From positions 620,001 to 684,000 of the forward strand of contig CATOTH010000001.1 of NCBI GenBank assembly GCA_951813065.1: a stretch of DNA of 64,000 nucleotides. The letters run 5' to 3'. Positions 18,160 to 25,577 of the stretch are shown here, in pieces. The DNA comes from an uncultured Bryobacterales bacterium. Its GTDB lineage: Bacteria; Acidobacteriota; Terriglobia; Bryobacterales; UBA6623. Each line of letters starts with the position of its first letter. The first letter of the stretch is position 1. Both the position numbers and the translations under genes were made by a program. Below the pieces are notes generated by a model. The model saw nothing but the letters and a program-made list of their open reading frames with translations, ran no database searches and was not told the origin of the DNA.

Positions 18160-19400
18160 GACAGGTCTCCCGGATCGCAATCCGCAACCTCGCGCAGGGC
18201 CTTGAGATCGATTCTTGCGTAGATCGCCGTGGTGGAGGGGCTGCGGTGGCCGAGATAGTCTCCGATCACCTTCATCGACATCCCCTGGTCGAGAAGGTGC
18301 TGGGCTGCCGCATGGCGCAGCGCATGCGCCCCGCGACACGGTGCCCGTATGCCGAGGCGGTCTGCGCGACGCCTGACGACACCGGAGCAAGCACGACTGT
18401 CGATCGCCTGGAACGGGGCCTTGAGGGTGAGGAACAGGGTCCGGTCAGGATGTCGGGGACGGACCTCGCGAAGATAGCGCAGGAGCGCGTGTCCGGCAGC
18501 GGGCGAGAGCGGAAGGAGACGCGTGGTTCCCGGCTTCGGGCAGCGGACGCGAAGCGTCTCCTCCAGCCAGTCGACATCGTCAAGCCGCAGGCCGGCGACC
18601 TCGCCGGACCGGAGACCGTAGGTGATCAACAGCATCAGCATGGCCCGGTCGCGGATATCGGACGGCTGGTCGCCCTCGGTCGTGGCCAGCAGGCGAAGGA
18701 CATCGCCGCGGGCGAACCCGCGCGGGATCCCGGTCTCCGCATACACCCGGGGCGGCACGATCGCCACGGACAGGTCCGGTGTGCACAAGCCGCGGGATTC
18801 TGCGAAGAGGAAGAAAGCGCGAAGACGCCGCGCGTAGATGTTCCGCGTCCTCCGGCCGAGCTGTCTCTCGGCGTACCATGCGGCGCATGTTCGGTCGATG
18901 TCGGAGATGGTGATTGCAGACAGGACGGTGCCGCTCGGAGCAAGCCGGTCGAAGAAGTCTTCGACGACCCGACGTAGAGCACCGACGGTTGTCTGCGAGA
19001 GCCCGCGGTCTCGGCGCATCCAGTCCACCCAGACATCGAGTTCGACGGCATGGGAGTGGCGCACCGCTCCCGGCTCTTCCAGCCGACCGAGGAACCGCAT
19101 CCACCGCACGGCGTTAGCAACAAAAACCTTGATGACACTGGCCGACGCCTGTCGGGGAAATCCTGATCCGCCCCCAGCCGAACGGACCGCGGCCTCGATC
19201 CGGACAACGCTGACCGACTGGTCGTCGGTCAGTTCCAGGAGCCGAACCAGGCGTAGCTGGCTGCACGCATGATGCCGCAGGGAGGTTGTCCCGGATCCGG
19301 ATTCCCGTAGATGGTGCAGAAAGCTCAGCCGCTCATCGGCAAGCGGCGCCGAGCTGTACGCCTCAATCGTATCGGGACATTTGAACAGATTGTCGAACAT
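18156..19400 (-). CDS. Tyrosine recombinase 1 of the RIT element
   Basis: 414 residues from ATG at 19398-19400 (MFDNLFKCPDT) with AAGGAG eight bases upstream. The open frame reaches back into the terminal repeat, but this start has the only good ribosome site. Catalytic residues: arginine in TYGLRSGEVAGL, HALRHAAAQ (HxxR), LGHRSPSTT and tyrosine in TAIYARID. It has a longer N-terminal domain than its two partners, as is usual for the first member of a RIT. Confidence 0.92.
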   Translation of the reverse strand: MFDNLFKCPDTIEAYSSAPLADERLSFLHHLRESGSGTTSLRHHACSQLRLVRLLELTDDQSVSVVRIEAAVRSAGGGSGFPRQASASVIKVFVANAVRWMRFLGRLEEPGAVRHSHAVELDVWVDWMRRDRGLSQTTVGALRRVVEDFFDRLAPSGTVLSAITISDIDRTCAAWYAERQLGRRTRNIYARRLRAFFLFAESRGLCTPDLSVAIVPPRVYAETGIPRGFARGDVLRLLATTEGDQPSDIRDRAMLMLLITYGLRSGEVAGLRLDDVDWLEETLRVRCPKPGTTRLLPLSPAAGHALLRYLREVRPRHPDRTLFLTLKAPFQAIDSRACSGVVRRRADRLGIRAPCRGAHALRHAAAQHLLDQGMSMKVIGDYLGHRSPSTTAIYARIDLKALREVADCDPGDLS

Positions 19401-19436
19401 GATCGTCTCTCCTTGGAATTCAAAACGACGATCATC

Positions 19437-19543
19437 GGTCACTCTGAGCGCAGAAAGGAATGTTGCGGAGAGTCCGGCTTCACCGCTGAGAGACAAGCGC
19501 ATTCCGGCGCGTCGCAACATTCCCCGCACCGCAACATGTCACC
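19437..19543. repeat. RIT right terminal inverted repeat
   Basis: Reverse complement of 16125-16231 with a single mismatch (GCGACGCG here against GCGATGCG). It is followed directly by the palindrome at 19540-19571. Confidence 0.93.
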
Positions 19544-19571
19544 GCAAATGTTGCGCGCAACATTTGCGGTG
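19540..19571. repeat. 32-bp perfect palindrome at the RIT right end
   Basis: CACCGCAAATGTTGCG at 19540-19555 followed by its exact reverse complement at 19556-19571, with no spacer. It begins in the last bases of the right inverted repeat and ends in the GGTG junction. It has no counterpart at the left end. Confidence 0.9.
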
Positions 19572-19683
19572 GTACTCGCCTTCGATCCAGGCGGCGAGAC
19601 GGCGGTTCAAGGCCGCCAGGCTGGCATAGTCCTCGGGACGCAAGGTGGGCAACAACTCGGCGCGGACTCGACGAAAAAATCTT
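19572..19683 (-). pseudogene. DDE transposase, internal piece
   Basis: Reads RFFRRVRAELLPTLRPEDYASL to WIEGEYH, the stretch just after the catalytic core in ExeA-associated DDE transposases. It joins in frame to 15661-16124 once the RIT is removed. On the upstream side the sequence AAGGGCAAGATTTTTTCG suggests the usual GKGKIER codons with a short loss and frameshift at a run of six T, next to serine-recombinase element 2. The catalytic core itself is not recognisable in the window unless it is the istA-like piece at 22985-23698. Confidence 0.7.
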
Positions 19684-19742
19684 GCCCTTATCAAAAGTTC
19701 CCGAAAGCGGGCCAGCCCGAACAAGCGGGGAGTCCGGATGAG

Positions 19743-20012
19743 GTGGTCATCACCCATCCGCACCATCCGCTGCGCGGGCGATCGTTTCCGTTCTACTCCC
19801 GATTGACGACCGGCGGCGTGCGCCTGGTGCGCTGCGTGCGGGAGGACGAAACCCTGCTTACGCTTCCGCTTGCATGGACGAGCTACCGGCTGGCGGACGA
19901 TTTCGAACGCGCCTCGGCGGGGCGCTCGCCGTGGCGTGTCGACGATCTGCTCGAGTTGCGGGCGGTTGTGGATGCGTTGCTGCAGAGGGGGGCATCGTAT
20001 GATCATAAATAA
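19743..20012 (+). CDS. DUF5372-like small protein of element 2
   Basis: About 89 residues from GTG at 19743 (VVITHPHHPLRGRSF), with strand-rich sequence through LPLAWTSYRLADDFERAS and a C-terminal leucine-rich helix ending ALLQRGASYDHK. The THPHHPLRG motif is what I associate with DUF5372, a small protein carried by serine-recombinase elements. The frame is open further upstream, so the start may lie before 19743. Function unknown. Confidence 0.5.
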   Translation: MVITHPHHPLRGRSFPFYSRLTTGGVRLVRCVREDETLLTLPLAWTSYRLADDFERASAGRSPWRVDDLLELRAVVDALLQRGASYDHK

Positions 20013-20110
20013 GTATGGTTATTTTTCAGAAATTAGGGCGCTATCTGCCGCTAATAGCCAAATTACAGGGGATTTCTGCCCAGACTGGCCCCTGTGGTGC
20101 GTTATAATTT

Positions 20111-20626
20111 ATGAAATTCCTCCCTGCCCATCTACCCATGCCAGCCATGCCAGACTCCGCGCCCCCACCCTCCGACAAGGACGCACGCCTCCGCCAAGCC
20201 GGCCTGCTCAACCCGCATCCCGAACGTGTCCGCGATCCGCGCTTCGACCAAAGCGAGTTCTTCGATCCTCGCGACATCCTGCAGGTGCGCTACGAAATGG
20301 TCCGTCGCGTCCACTTCGACAAGCTCACGCTGGCCAAGGCCGCCGAGCGCTTCGGCGTCTCCCTGCCGACCTGCTTCCGGGCCGTCAAGGCCTTCGCCCG
20401 GGACGGCCTGCGGGGCCTCATCCCCGAGCGGCGCGGCCCCCGCGGCCCGCACAAGATCACGCCCGCGATGCTGGACTTTGTCGACGACTACCGGGCCGCG
20501 CACGGCCGCACCTCCAGTGCCACGCTGGTTGCGCTGATCGAACAGCGCTTCGGCGTCCGGCTGCACCCGCGCGGCCTCGAGAAGGCGCTTGCGCGCCGCG
20601 AAAAAAAACGCTCGGAGCGCCCCTGA
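20111..20626 (+). CDS. Helix-turn-helix protein of element 2
   Basis: 171 residues. The middle holds a helix-turn-helix (LTLAKAAERFGVSLPTCFRAVKAF, about residues 72-95) followed by a winged segment GLRGLIPERRGPRGPHKIT, similar to the DNA-binding end of IS630-like transposases but without a catalytic domain. Its stop overlaps the next start (TGATG). A short HTH protein in this position is typical of these elements and may bind the element ends or regulate the recombinase. The exact role is unknown. Confidence 0.7.
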   Translation: MKFLPAHLPMPAMPDSAPPPSDKDARLRQAGLLNPHPERVRDPRFDQSEFFDPRDILQVRYEMVRRVHFDKLTLAKAAERFGVSLPTCFRAVKAFARDGLRGLIPERRGPRGPHKITPAMLDFVDDYRAAHGRTSSATLVALIEQRFGVRLHPRGLEKALARREKKRSERP

Positions 20627-20895
20627 TGAACTGGGGTGCCGATGCCAGCGGGCGCTACGAGCGCTGGCGCTGGCAGTGGCTGGCCAGCCACGACAGCCGG
20701 GCGCTGGCCACGTTCCGCTGGCACGGTCTGGCGGCGACCTTGGCCCTGACCGCCGCGCGCCCCGCGCCGGCCCCGGCTGCCGAGCCCCGCTCGGATGGCG
20801 CGGCACGGGCCGCCTCGGCCCCGACCGCCGTGGCCGAGGCGGCCCGCCAGATCCGCGCACTGCTGTGCGCCCCGCAAGGAGACTCCCATGCTTGA
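20626..20895 (+). CDS. Small protein upstream of serine recombinase 2
   Basis: 89 residues beginning MNWGADASGRYERWRW, with a central alanine- and proline-rich linker and a C-terminal helix VAEAARQIRALL. It is coupled at both ends: its ATG overlaps the HTH stop and its stop overlaps the recombinase start by 8 bases. No recognised domain. Confidence 0.55.
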   Translation: MNWGADASGRYERWRWQWLASHDSRALATFRWHGLAATLALTAARPAPAPAAEPRSDGAARAASAPTAVAEAARQIRALLCAPQGDSHA

Positions 20896-22984
20896 AACCG
20901 CCGCCGGCAAGGTCAAGCCGCGCCACCTCGCCCGCGAGGCCTGCCTGTACATCCGCCAGTCCTCACTCAAGCAAGTCGCCTGCAACACCGAGAGCACGCA
21001 CCGCCAGTACGACCTGCGCCGCTCGGCGATCGCGCTGGGCTGGAGCGAGGACCGCATTCGCCTGATCGACGACGACCAGGGCCTGTCGGGGGCGTATGCC
21101 GCCAACCGCAGCGGCTTCCGCGACTTGACCGCCCGCATCGCCGCCGGAGAGATCGGCATCGTGCTCTGCCTGGAGGTTTCGCGGCTGGCCCGCGACAACT
21201 GCGACTGGGCCCAGCTGGTGCAGTTCGCCCGCCTCGCCGACACGCTGATCCTCGACGAGTACGGCGTGCACGACCCCAACGACAGTTCGGACAAGCTGCT
21301 GCTCGACATCAAGGGCAGTCTCAGTGAATTCGAGCTGGCGGGCATCCGCGCCCGCCTGCTGGGCGGGCAGCGCAGCAAGGCGGCCCGCGGCGAGCTGCGC
21401 GTGCCGCTGCCGCTGGGGCTGGTCTACGACGAGGACGGCCAGGTCGTGTTCGACCCCGACCGCCAGGTGGTCGCGGCGATCCGCCGCGTGTTCACGGCCT
21501 TCCGTGACAAGGGCTCGGCGATGCAAGTCGTGAAGTGGTTCCGCGACGAGAACATCCTGCTGCCGCACCGCGCCCGCACCGGGCCCTGCCGCGGCGTGCT
21601 GCGCTGGAACCTGCCCGACCACCCCAAGATCCGGCGCATTCTCAGGAATCCCGCCTACGCGGGGGCCTTCGCCTACGGCCAGACCCGCACCCTGCGCCAG
21701 GCCGACGGCAGCGTCCGCTACCGGACGCTGCCGCTGGACGAGTGGGAGGTGTGCATCCCCGGCCACCATGTCGGCTTCATCGACTGGGAGGAGTACGGCC
21801 GCAACCTCGCGACTCTGGCCCGCAACGGGAGCTGCTTCGCCGCCAACCCGGCCCGCCTCAGCGCGCCGCGGAACGGGGCGGCGTTGTTGCAGGGCATCGC
21901 GCTGTGCGGCCAGTGCGGTGGCCGCCTGAACGTGAAATACAGCCGGGCGCGGCCGGATCGGAACCAGCCTGCGCAAGTGCACTACACCTGCAAGGAGGCG
22001 ACCGTGCGGAAGGGCGAGAAGGGCTGCCTGTGGATCCGCGCGGAGGCCGTCGACGCCGCGGTCGGGCGGTTCGCGGTCGGGGCGATGAACGGCGAGAACA
22101 TTGCGCTCGCGCTGGCCGTGCAGGAGCAAGTGCGGGCTGACTTCGCCGAGGCGGACGCGCAGCGCGCCCTGCGCATCGAGCGGCTGGTCTATGAGGCCGA
22201 GCTGGCCCAGAGGCGCTACTATGCGGCGGACCCGGTCAACCGCCTGGTGGCGGCCCCGCTGGAGGCCGCCTGGAACGAGCGCCTGCGGGAGCTGGAGGAG
22301 GCCGGGCGGGAACGCGAGGAGCGGCAGGCGGCCCGCGACGCGGAGATGTCAGCCGAACAGCTGCGGCGCATCGAGGAGCTGGCCCGCGACTTCGCTCAGG
22401 TGTGGGACGCGCCGACAACCGACCACGCCGACCGCAAGCGGCTGCTGCGGCTGCTGGTCGAGGACGCCACGCTGACTCGCGCGGGCTACGAGGTCCGCGT
22501 CGACCTGCGCCTGCGCGGCGGCAAGGCGCTGACGCTCGATCAGGTCCAGCTGAACCGGCCGCGGCAGCTGAAGTACCCTCTCTGTCCCGCTGCGGTGGCC
22601 GCCTTGGACGCGGCCCTGGACACGCATTCCGACGCCGAGGCTGCCGAACTGCTCAACCAGGCCGGGCACCGCCTGTGGAACGGGGCGCCGTACACCCTGC
22701 GGCATGTCTACCGGCTACGCCAGCGGGTCGCGATGAAGGGGCATCTGCAGCGCCGCCGGGAGCAGCTGCGCGCGCAGGGCTACGTGACCGTCAGCGAACT
22801 CGCCAGCCAACTCGGGCTGCCCTGCTGGAGCGTGCAAGCGCTCGCTCGGCAGGGCCGGATTCTTTGCGACCAAATCAAGGCCGCGAAGAAGCCCCGCAGC
22901 ATGTACAAGCTGCCGGCAGGTTACGATCAGCGAGGGGCGGAGCCGACGGACGCCGCACAACAGTTCGGAAGGGACGCATCATGA
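20888..22984 (+). CDS. Large serine recombinase of element 2
   Basis: 698 residues from ATG at 20888, which has AAGGAG at 20876-20881. The open frame begins earlier at 20795, but this start has the ribosome site and conserved beginning. Catalytic serine in LYIRQSSLKQV, conserved LEVSRLARDNCDW, recombinase domain (NPAYAGAFAYGQ), zinc ribbon (CGQCGGRL then CLW), coiled coil at about residues 430-490 and a C-terminal HTH-like end (VSELASQLGLPCWSVQAL). Same domain order as recombinase 1 but clearly diverged. All catalytic residues present. Confidence 0.9.
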   Translation: MLETAAGKVKPRHLAREACLYIRQSSLKQVACNTESTHRQYDLRRSAIALGWSEDRIRLIDDDQGLSGAYAANRSGFRDLTARIAAGEIGIVLCLEVSRLARDNCDWAQLVQFARLADTLILDEYGVHDPNDSSDKLLLDIKGSLSEFELAGIRARLLGGQRSKAARGELRVPLPLGLVYDEDGQVVFDPDRQVVAAIRRVFTAFRDKGSAMQVVKWFRDENILLPHRARTGPCRGVLRWNLPDHPKIRRILRNPAYAGAFAYGQTRTLRQADGSVRYRTLPLDEWEVCIPGHHVGFIDWEEYGRNLATLARNGSCFAANPARLSAPRNGAALLQGIALCGQCGGRLNVKYSRARPDRNQPAQVHYTCKEATVRKGEKGCLWIRAEAVDAAVGRFAVGAMNGENIALALAVQEQVRADFAEADAQRALRIERLVYEAELAQRRYYAADPVNRLVAAPLEAAWNERLRELEEAGREREERQAARDAEMSAEQLRRIEELARDFAQVWDAPTTDHADRKRLLRLLVEDATLTRAGYEVRVDLRLRGGKALTLDQVQLNRPRQLKYPLCPAAVAALDAALDTHSDAEAAELLNQAGHRLWNGAPYTLRHVYRLRQRVAMKGHLQRRREQLRAQGYVTVSELASQLGLPCWSVQALARQGRILCDQIKAAKKPRSMYKLPAGYDQRGAEPTDAAQQFGRDAS

Positions 22985-23698
22985 AACCACTGACTTCGTC
23001 CGGGCTCGATACGGTCGGCACGACCGCGGCCGGAAGCCCCAGTGCGCGGCGAAACGCAAGAACTCCGCGTTCAGCGCCAGCCCCCCGCCCGCCAGGCGGT
23101 CGTCGGACACCACCACGGACCGCATCTGGTCGAACAGCAGCTCCTCCGGCACGCCCCCGAAACGCTCAAACGCGCCCTCCAGACCGCGACACAGCACCTT
23201 CATCGTCTGCCGCGGGAAAAACCGCAGCCACAGCAGCCGCGAGTAGCCCAGCACCACCAGCAGCGCGTGACGCTGCCCCCACGGCAGCCGGAAGCATCCG
23301 AAGTCCACTTGGCCCTGACGCCCCGGGGGCGTCTCGAACCGTACTACCGGATCCGCTGTCTCCCGCGGCCGGACCTGGCGCACGTAGTCCCGCACGCTGC
23401 CGTAGCTGCCCGGGTATCCCGCTGCCCGCACCTCCTCATACAGCCGCTGCGCCGTCAGCTTCGGATACACCTCCAGGCGCGCCTCGATAATCCCCTTGAA
23501 CGGGTCCAGCTTGTGCGCGATCGGCGCCCGCCGCGCATAGCCACCCGCACCCGCGTTCAGCTCCCGGTCCAACTGACCGGACTCGACCCAGTAGTGGATC
23601 GTTCGCCGGCTGAGCTGGAACCGTCGCGCCAGCTCGGCCTTCGACACCCCTTGCTCCAGGTAATGCTTCAGCAACATCTTCGTCTCCATGTCGTACAT
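22985..23698 (-). pseudogene. IstA-type transposase, N-terminal piece
   Basis: About 235 codons from ATG at 23698 (MYDMETKMLLKHYLEQ). HTH LARRFQLSRRTIHYWVESG, first catalytic aspartate in QGQVDFGCF, second in LLFDQMRSVV. The frame then stops at RPYRARTK where serine-recombinase element 2 begins, before the catalytic glutamate. It is of the IS21/IS1326 type and is unlike the complete istA at 10123. No istB for it is present. Confidence 0.82.
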
Positions 23699-23754
23699 CT
23701 CTCCACCCCTCCATGCGGGCTCACCCACATGGTGGAGCAGCGGTCTACCCGCCG

Positions 23755-23803
23755 ATGAAAAGTGTGCAATTTTGGCTTGTCGAAAATGTGCAAATTAGCA
23801 TTG
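23755..23803. repeat. Terminal repeats of the truncated IS21-type element
   Basis: Two related units, GTGTGCAATTTTGGCTTGTCG and GTGCAAATTAGCATTGACG, lie just upstream of the istA piece, as expected for an IS21-type end. The element boundary with the interrupted serine recombinase is near 23803. Confidence 0.6.
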
Positions 23804-23809
23804 ACGCCA

Positions 23810-24283
23810 ACAACGGATCCACAACGGCGCCGGCAGGCGGATCTGCGCAGCGAGCGGGAGCGCTTGGAACGAGCAGCCGCGAGACTGGTGACTGCGTACC
23901 AGGAGGAATTGATCACGCTGGACGAGTTGCGTAGCCGGATGCCGGCCATTCACAGTCGGAAGCGAGTCCTGGAGGCCGAATTGGAGGCGGTCCAGAGCGC
24001 AGCCGAGGAACGCGAGCGCTTTCTGCGGATCGCGGAGACCCTGGAGAGTTTCCGGGACCGGTTGAGAGCCAGTACCGAGACCCTCGAACTCATCGAGCGG
24101 CAGAAGGTGTTACGCTCGCTTGTCAAGGAAGTGCTTGTAGGGGACGGAGAGATCACAATCCGCCATTCCATACCAATGACAGAAGGGAGCGGTTGCTCGC
24201 ACGCCAAACCGGATTCGAATTCGTCGACGCAGAGCCCTGAACCCCAAGGTTACCTTTTGCGTTGGCGGAGTCACGGTGCCGTT
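23810..24283 (+). pseudogene. Serine recombinase 3, C-terminal fragment
   Basis: About 155 codons of the coiled coil and tail of a third large serine recombinase: LRSERERLERAAARLVTAY, then ELITLDELRSRMP, then RQKVLRSLVKEVLVGDGEITIRHSIP, which is the standard closing strand. The catalytic domain is absent, cut off by the IS21-type end. The frame runs on past the expected end without a stop into the downstream repeat, up to 24745. Confidence 0.78.
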
Positions 24284-24469
24284 GTGGGCCAAGGAGACGC
24301 ACGACAAGGATGGTCTGTACTCAATCGTCAAACGCGGACTCTGAACTTGGTCGCACTCGCTGAAGCACGTTCGCTCTGGCAATTGATCGGCAGACCGCGG
24401 TACTTTCACGGTTGGGAGGTGGACGCACGAGGCTTCGACAAGATCCACCAGGCCAACCTTACAGCTCGA

Positions 24470-24806
24470 CACAACGGTTCCGGCGACGTTCAGGACGTCA
24501 CCCGGCTGGATGCCGTTTCCTTCCTGCCCGCCTACGAGACCAGTCCCGTCACCGTGGTCTTCTGCGGCGGGACAGAGCTGGCGATTGGCCCGCCTGTCAT
24601 CGAGAATCGCTATCGAAGTCGCAGCTCCAACGCTGGAAAGTCGGTAGAAACGCTGGCCCTGGCTCTGTCGGCTTGGGATCTGAAGGATCAGGCAGCGAAC
24701 GGTCTCGACACCCCTATCCAGACACGACTGTGGGACAGGGTGTAGGACGAGAGCCCAAGGTGCTCTCATAACCCATCTATTTTCAAACACTTAGATAAAT
24801 GGCATG
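24470..24806. repeat. Right copy of the inverted homologous pair
   Basis: Its reverse complement matches 7494-7870, including ACTTAGATAAATG (24789-24801) against CATTTATCTAAGT at 7497-7509. It follows the serine recombinase 3 tail, so the pair may mark two copies of the flank of one type of serine-recombinase element in opposite orientation. The bases between the recombinase tail and 24470 hold no gene I recognise. Confidence 0.65.
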
Positions 24807-25199
24807 GCGCGCTCGGGTCCGCCAGCGCCGGCCGGCGACTGGAAGAACGACCTCGGCGCCTCACCAACGAGGTGCGCCTAAGGGACCTGGCGCTTGACGG
24901 GATCGATGATGTCGGGCATGCATTGGGTAGCCTGGGCGAACGGATCCAGTAGCAGCAAGCATACAAGATTCTGCTCCAGGCAGGCACCATGCTCAATTCT
25001 CCAGTTGAACAACGGGCGAAGAGGCAGAAGGACCCTAAACCTATTCACCGCAATGACGTATGTGCTTGTCGCCGAGATGAGATTCAGGTAAGAAGGATGA
25101 ATTCGAGTACAGTCCTGTTTCATTCCGACCAGCGTGGTATGATTCGCACGCTTGCCAAATGGACTCCAGACCCCGCAGGCTACCTCGGAGAGCGTGCCT
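24807..25199. other. Intergenic region, no clear gene
   Basis: About 390 bases. A short plus frame reads LRDLALDGIDDVGHALGSLGERIQ and stops near 24950; it could be a gene remnant. Nothing else is supported. Confidence 0.4.
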
Positions 25200-25577
25200 G
25201 TGAACGTCACATTGAAAGGGTTTAGACCCGTTCTCCGGTCGCTCACCGAAACACTCGACCGAGTCTTAGGCGTCCTCCTCGAGATGGTGCGAAAGCACGA
25301 GCGTAAGGACATGGTCTTCGCATGCCTTGTTTTGATCTGCGTCTCTTGCCTATGTCTCTTGGCGCTCATAATCATTTTGTATTTTCCTGTTGCCTTGCTT
25401 GCCGGTCAAGAGATCCCGATCGGAACGATACTTCTGACTTTCATCGTGCTGCCGATCATTTTCTTTCTCGGATTCCTGATCTGCATGGGGCCTGTCGTCC
25501 ATGAAGCCAACCGAGTGAGTCTCAAGAATCAGTTCGACACGCAGCGGCGAAACCTAGGAGAATCGCCGAGTATCTGA
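25200..25577 (+). CDS. Two-helix membrane protein paired with ParA-like ATPase
   Basis: 125 residues from GTG at 25200, which has GGAG at 25187-25190; an ATG at 25152 is an alternative. A short helical N-terminus (LRSLTETLDRVLGVLLEM) is followed by two strong membrane helices (roughly residues 41-66 and 77-100) and a polar C-tail. No family recognised. Its TGA overlaps the ATG of the next gene (TGATG), so the two are probably made together and may form a complex at the membrane. Confidence 0.65.
   Translation: MNVTLKGFRPVLRSLTETLDRVLGVLLEMVRKHERKDMVFACLVLICVSCLCLLALIIILYFPVALLAGQEIPIGTILLTFIVLPIIFFLGFLICMGPVVHEANRVSLKNQFDTQRRNLGESPSI

Larger units (their letters stand above)
16125..19571 (-). 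mobile_element. RIT (recombinase-in-trio) element
   Basis: Three consecutive, overlapping tyrosine recombinase genes flanked by 107-bp inverted repeats (106 of 107 identical), the defining layout of RIT elements. GGTG is present at both junctions (16125-16128 and 19568-19571). Excision with one copy joins EYH to HAPHHG in the disrupted DDE transposase. Near-identical repeats and intact genes point to recent arrival. Confidence 0.9.
19684..22984 (+). mobile_element. Serine-recombinase element 2
   Basis: About 3.3 kb with four plus-strand genes in tight order: DUF5372-like, helix-turn-helix protein, small protein, large serine recombinase. Left flank is a DDE transposase piece and right flank a truncated istA, both cut near conserved K-G-K codons, so the exact ends are uncertain by several bases. 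Confidence 0.7.

Noticed and set aside
24110..24790. 226-codon minus open frame
   Set aside because: It covers a recombinase tail and the inverted flank, with no start context or recognised domain; treated as part of the repeat.
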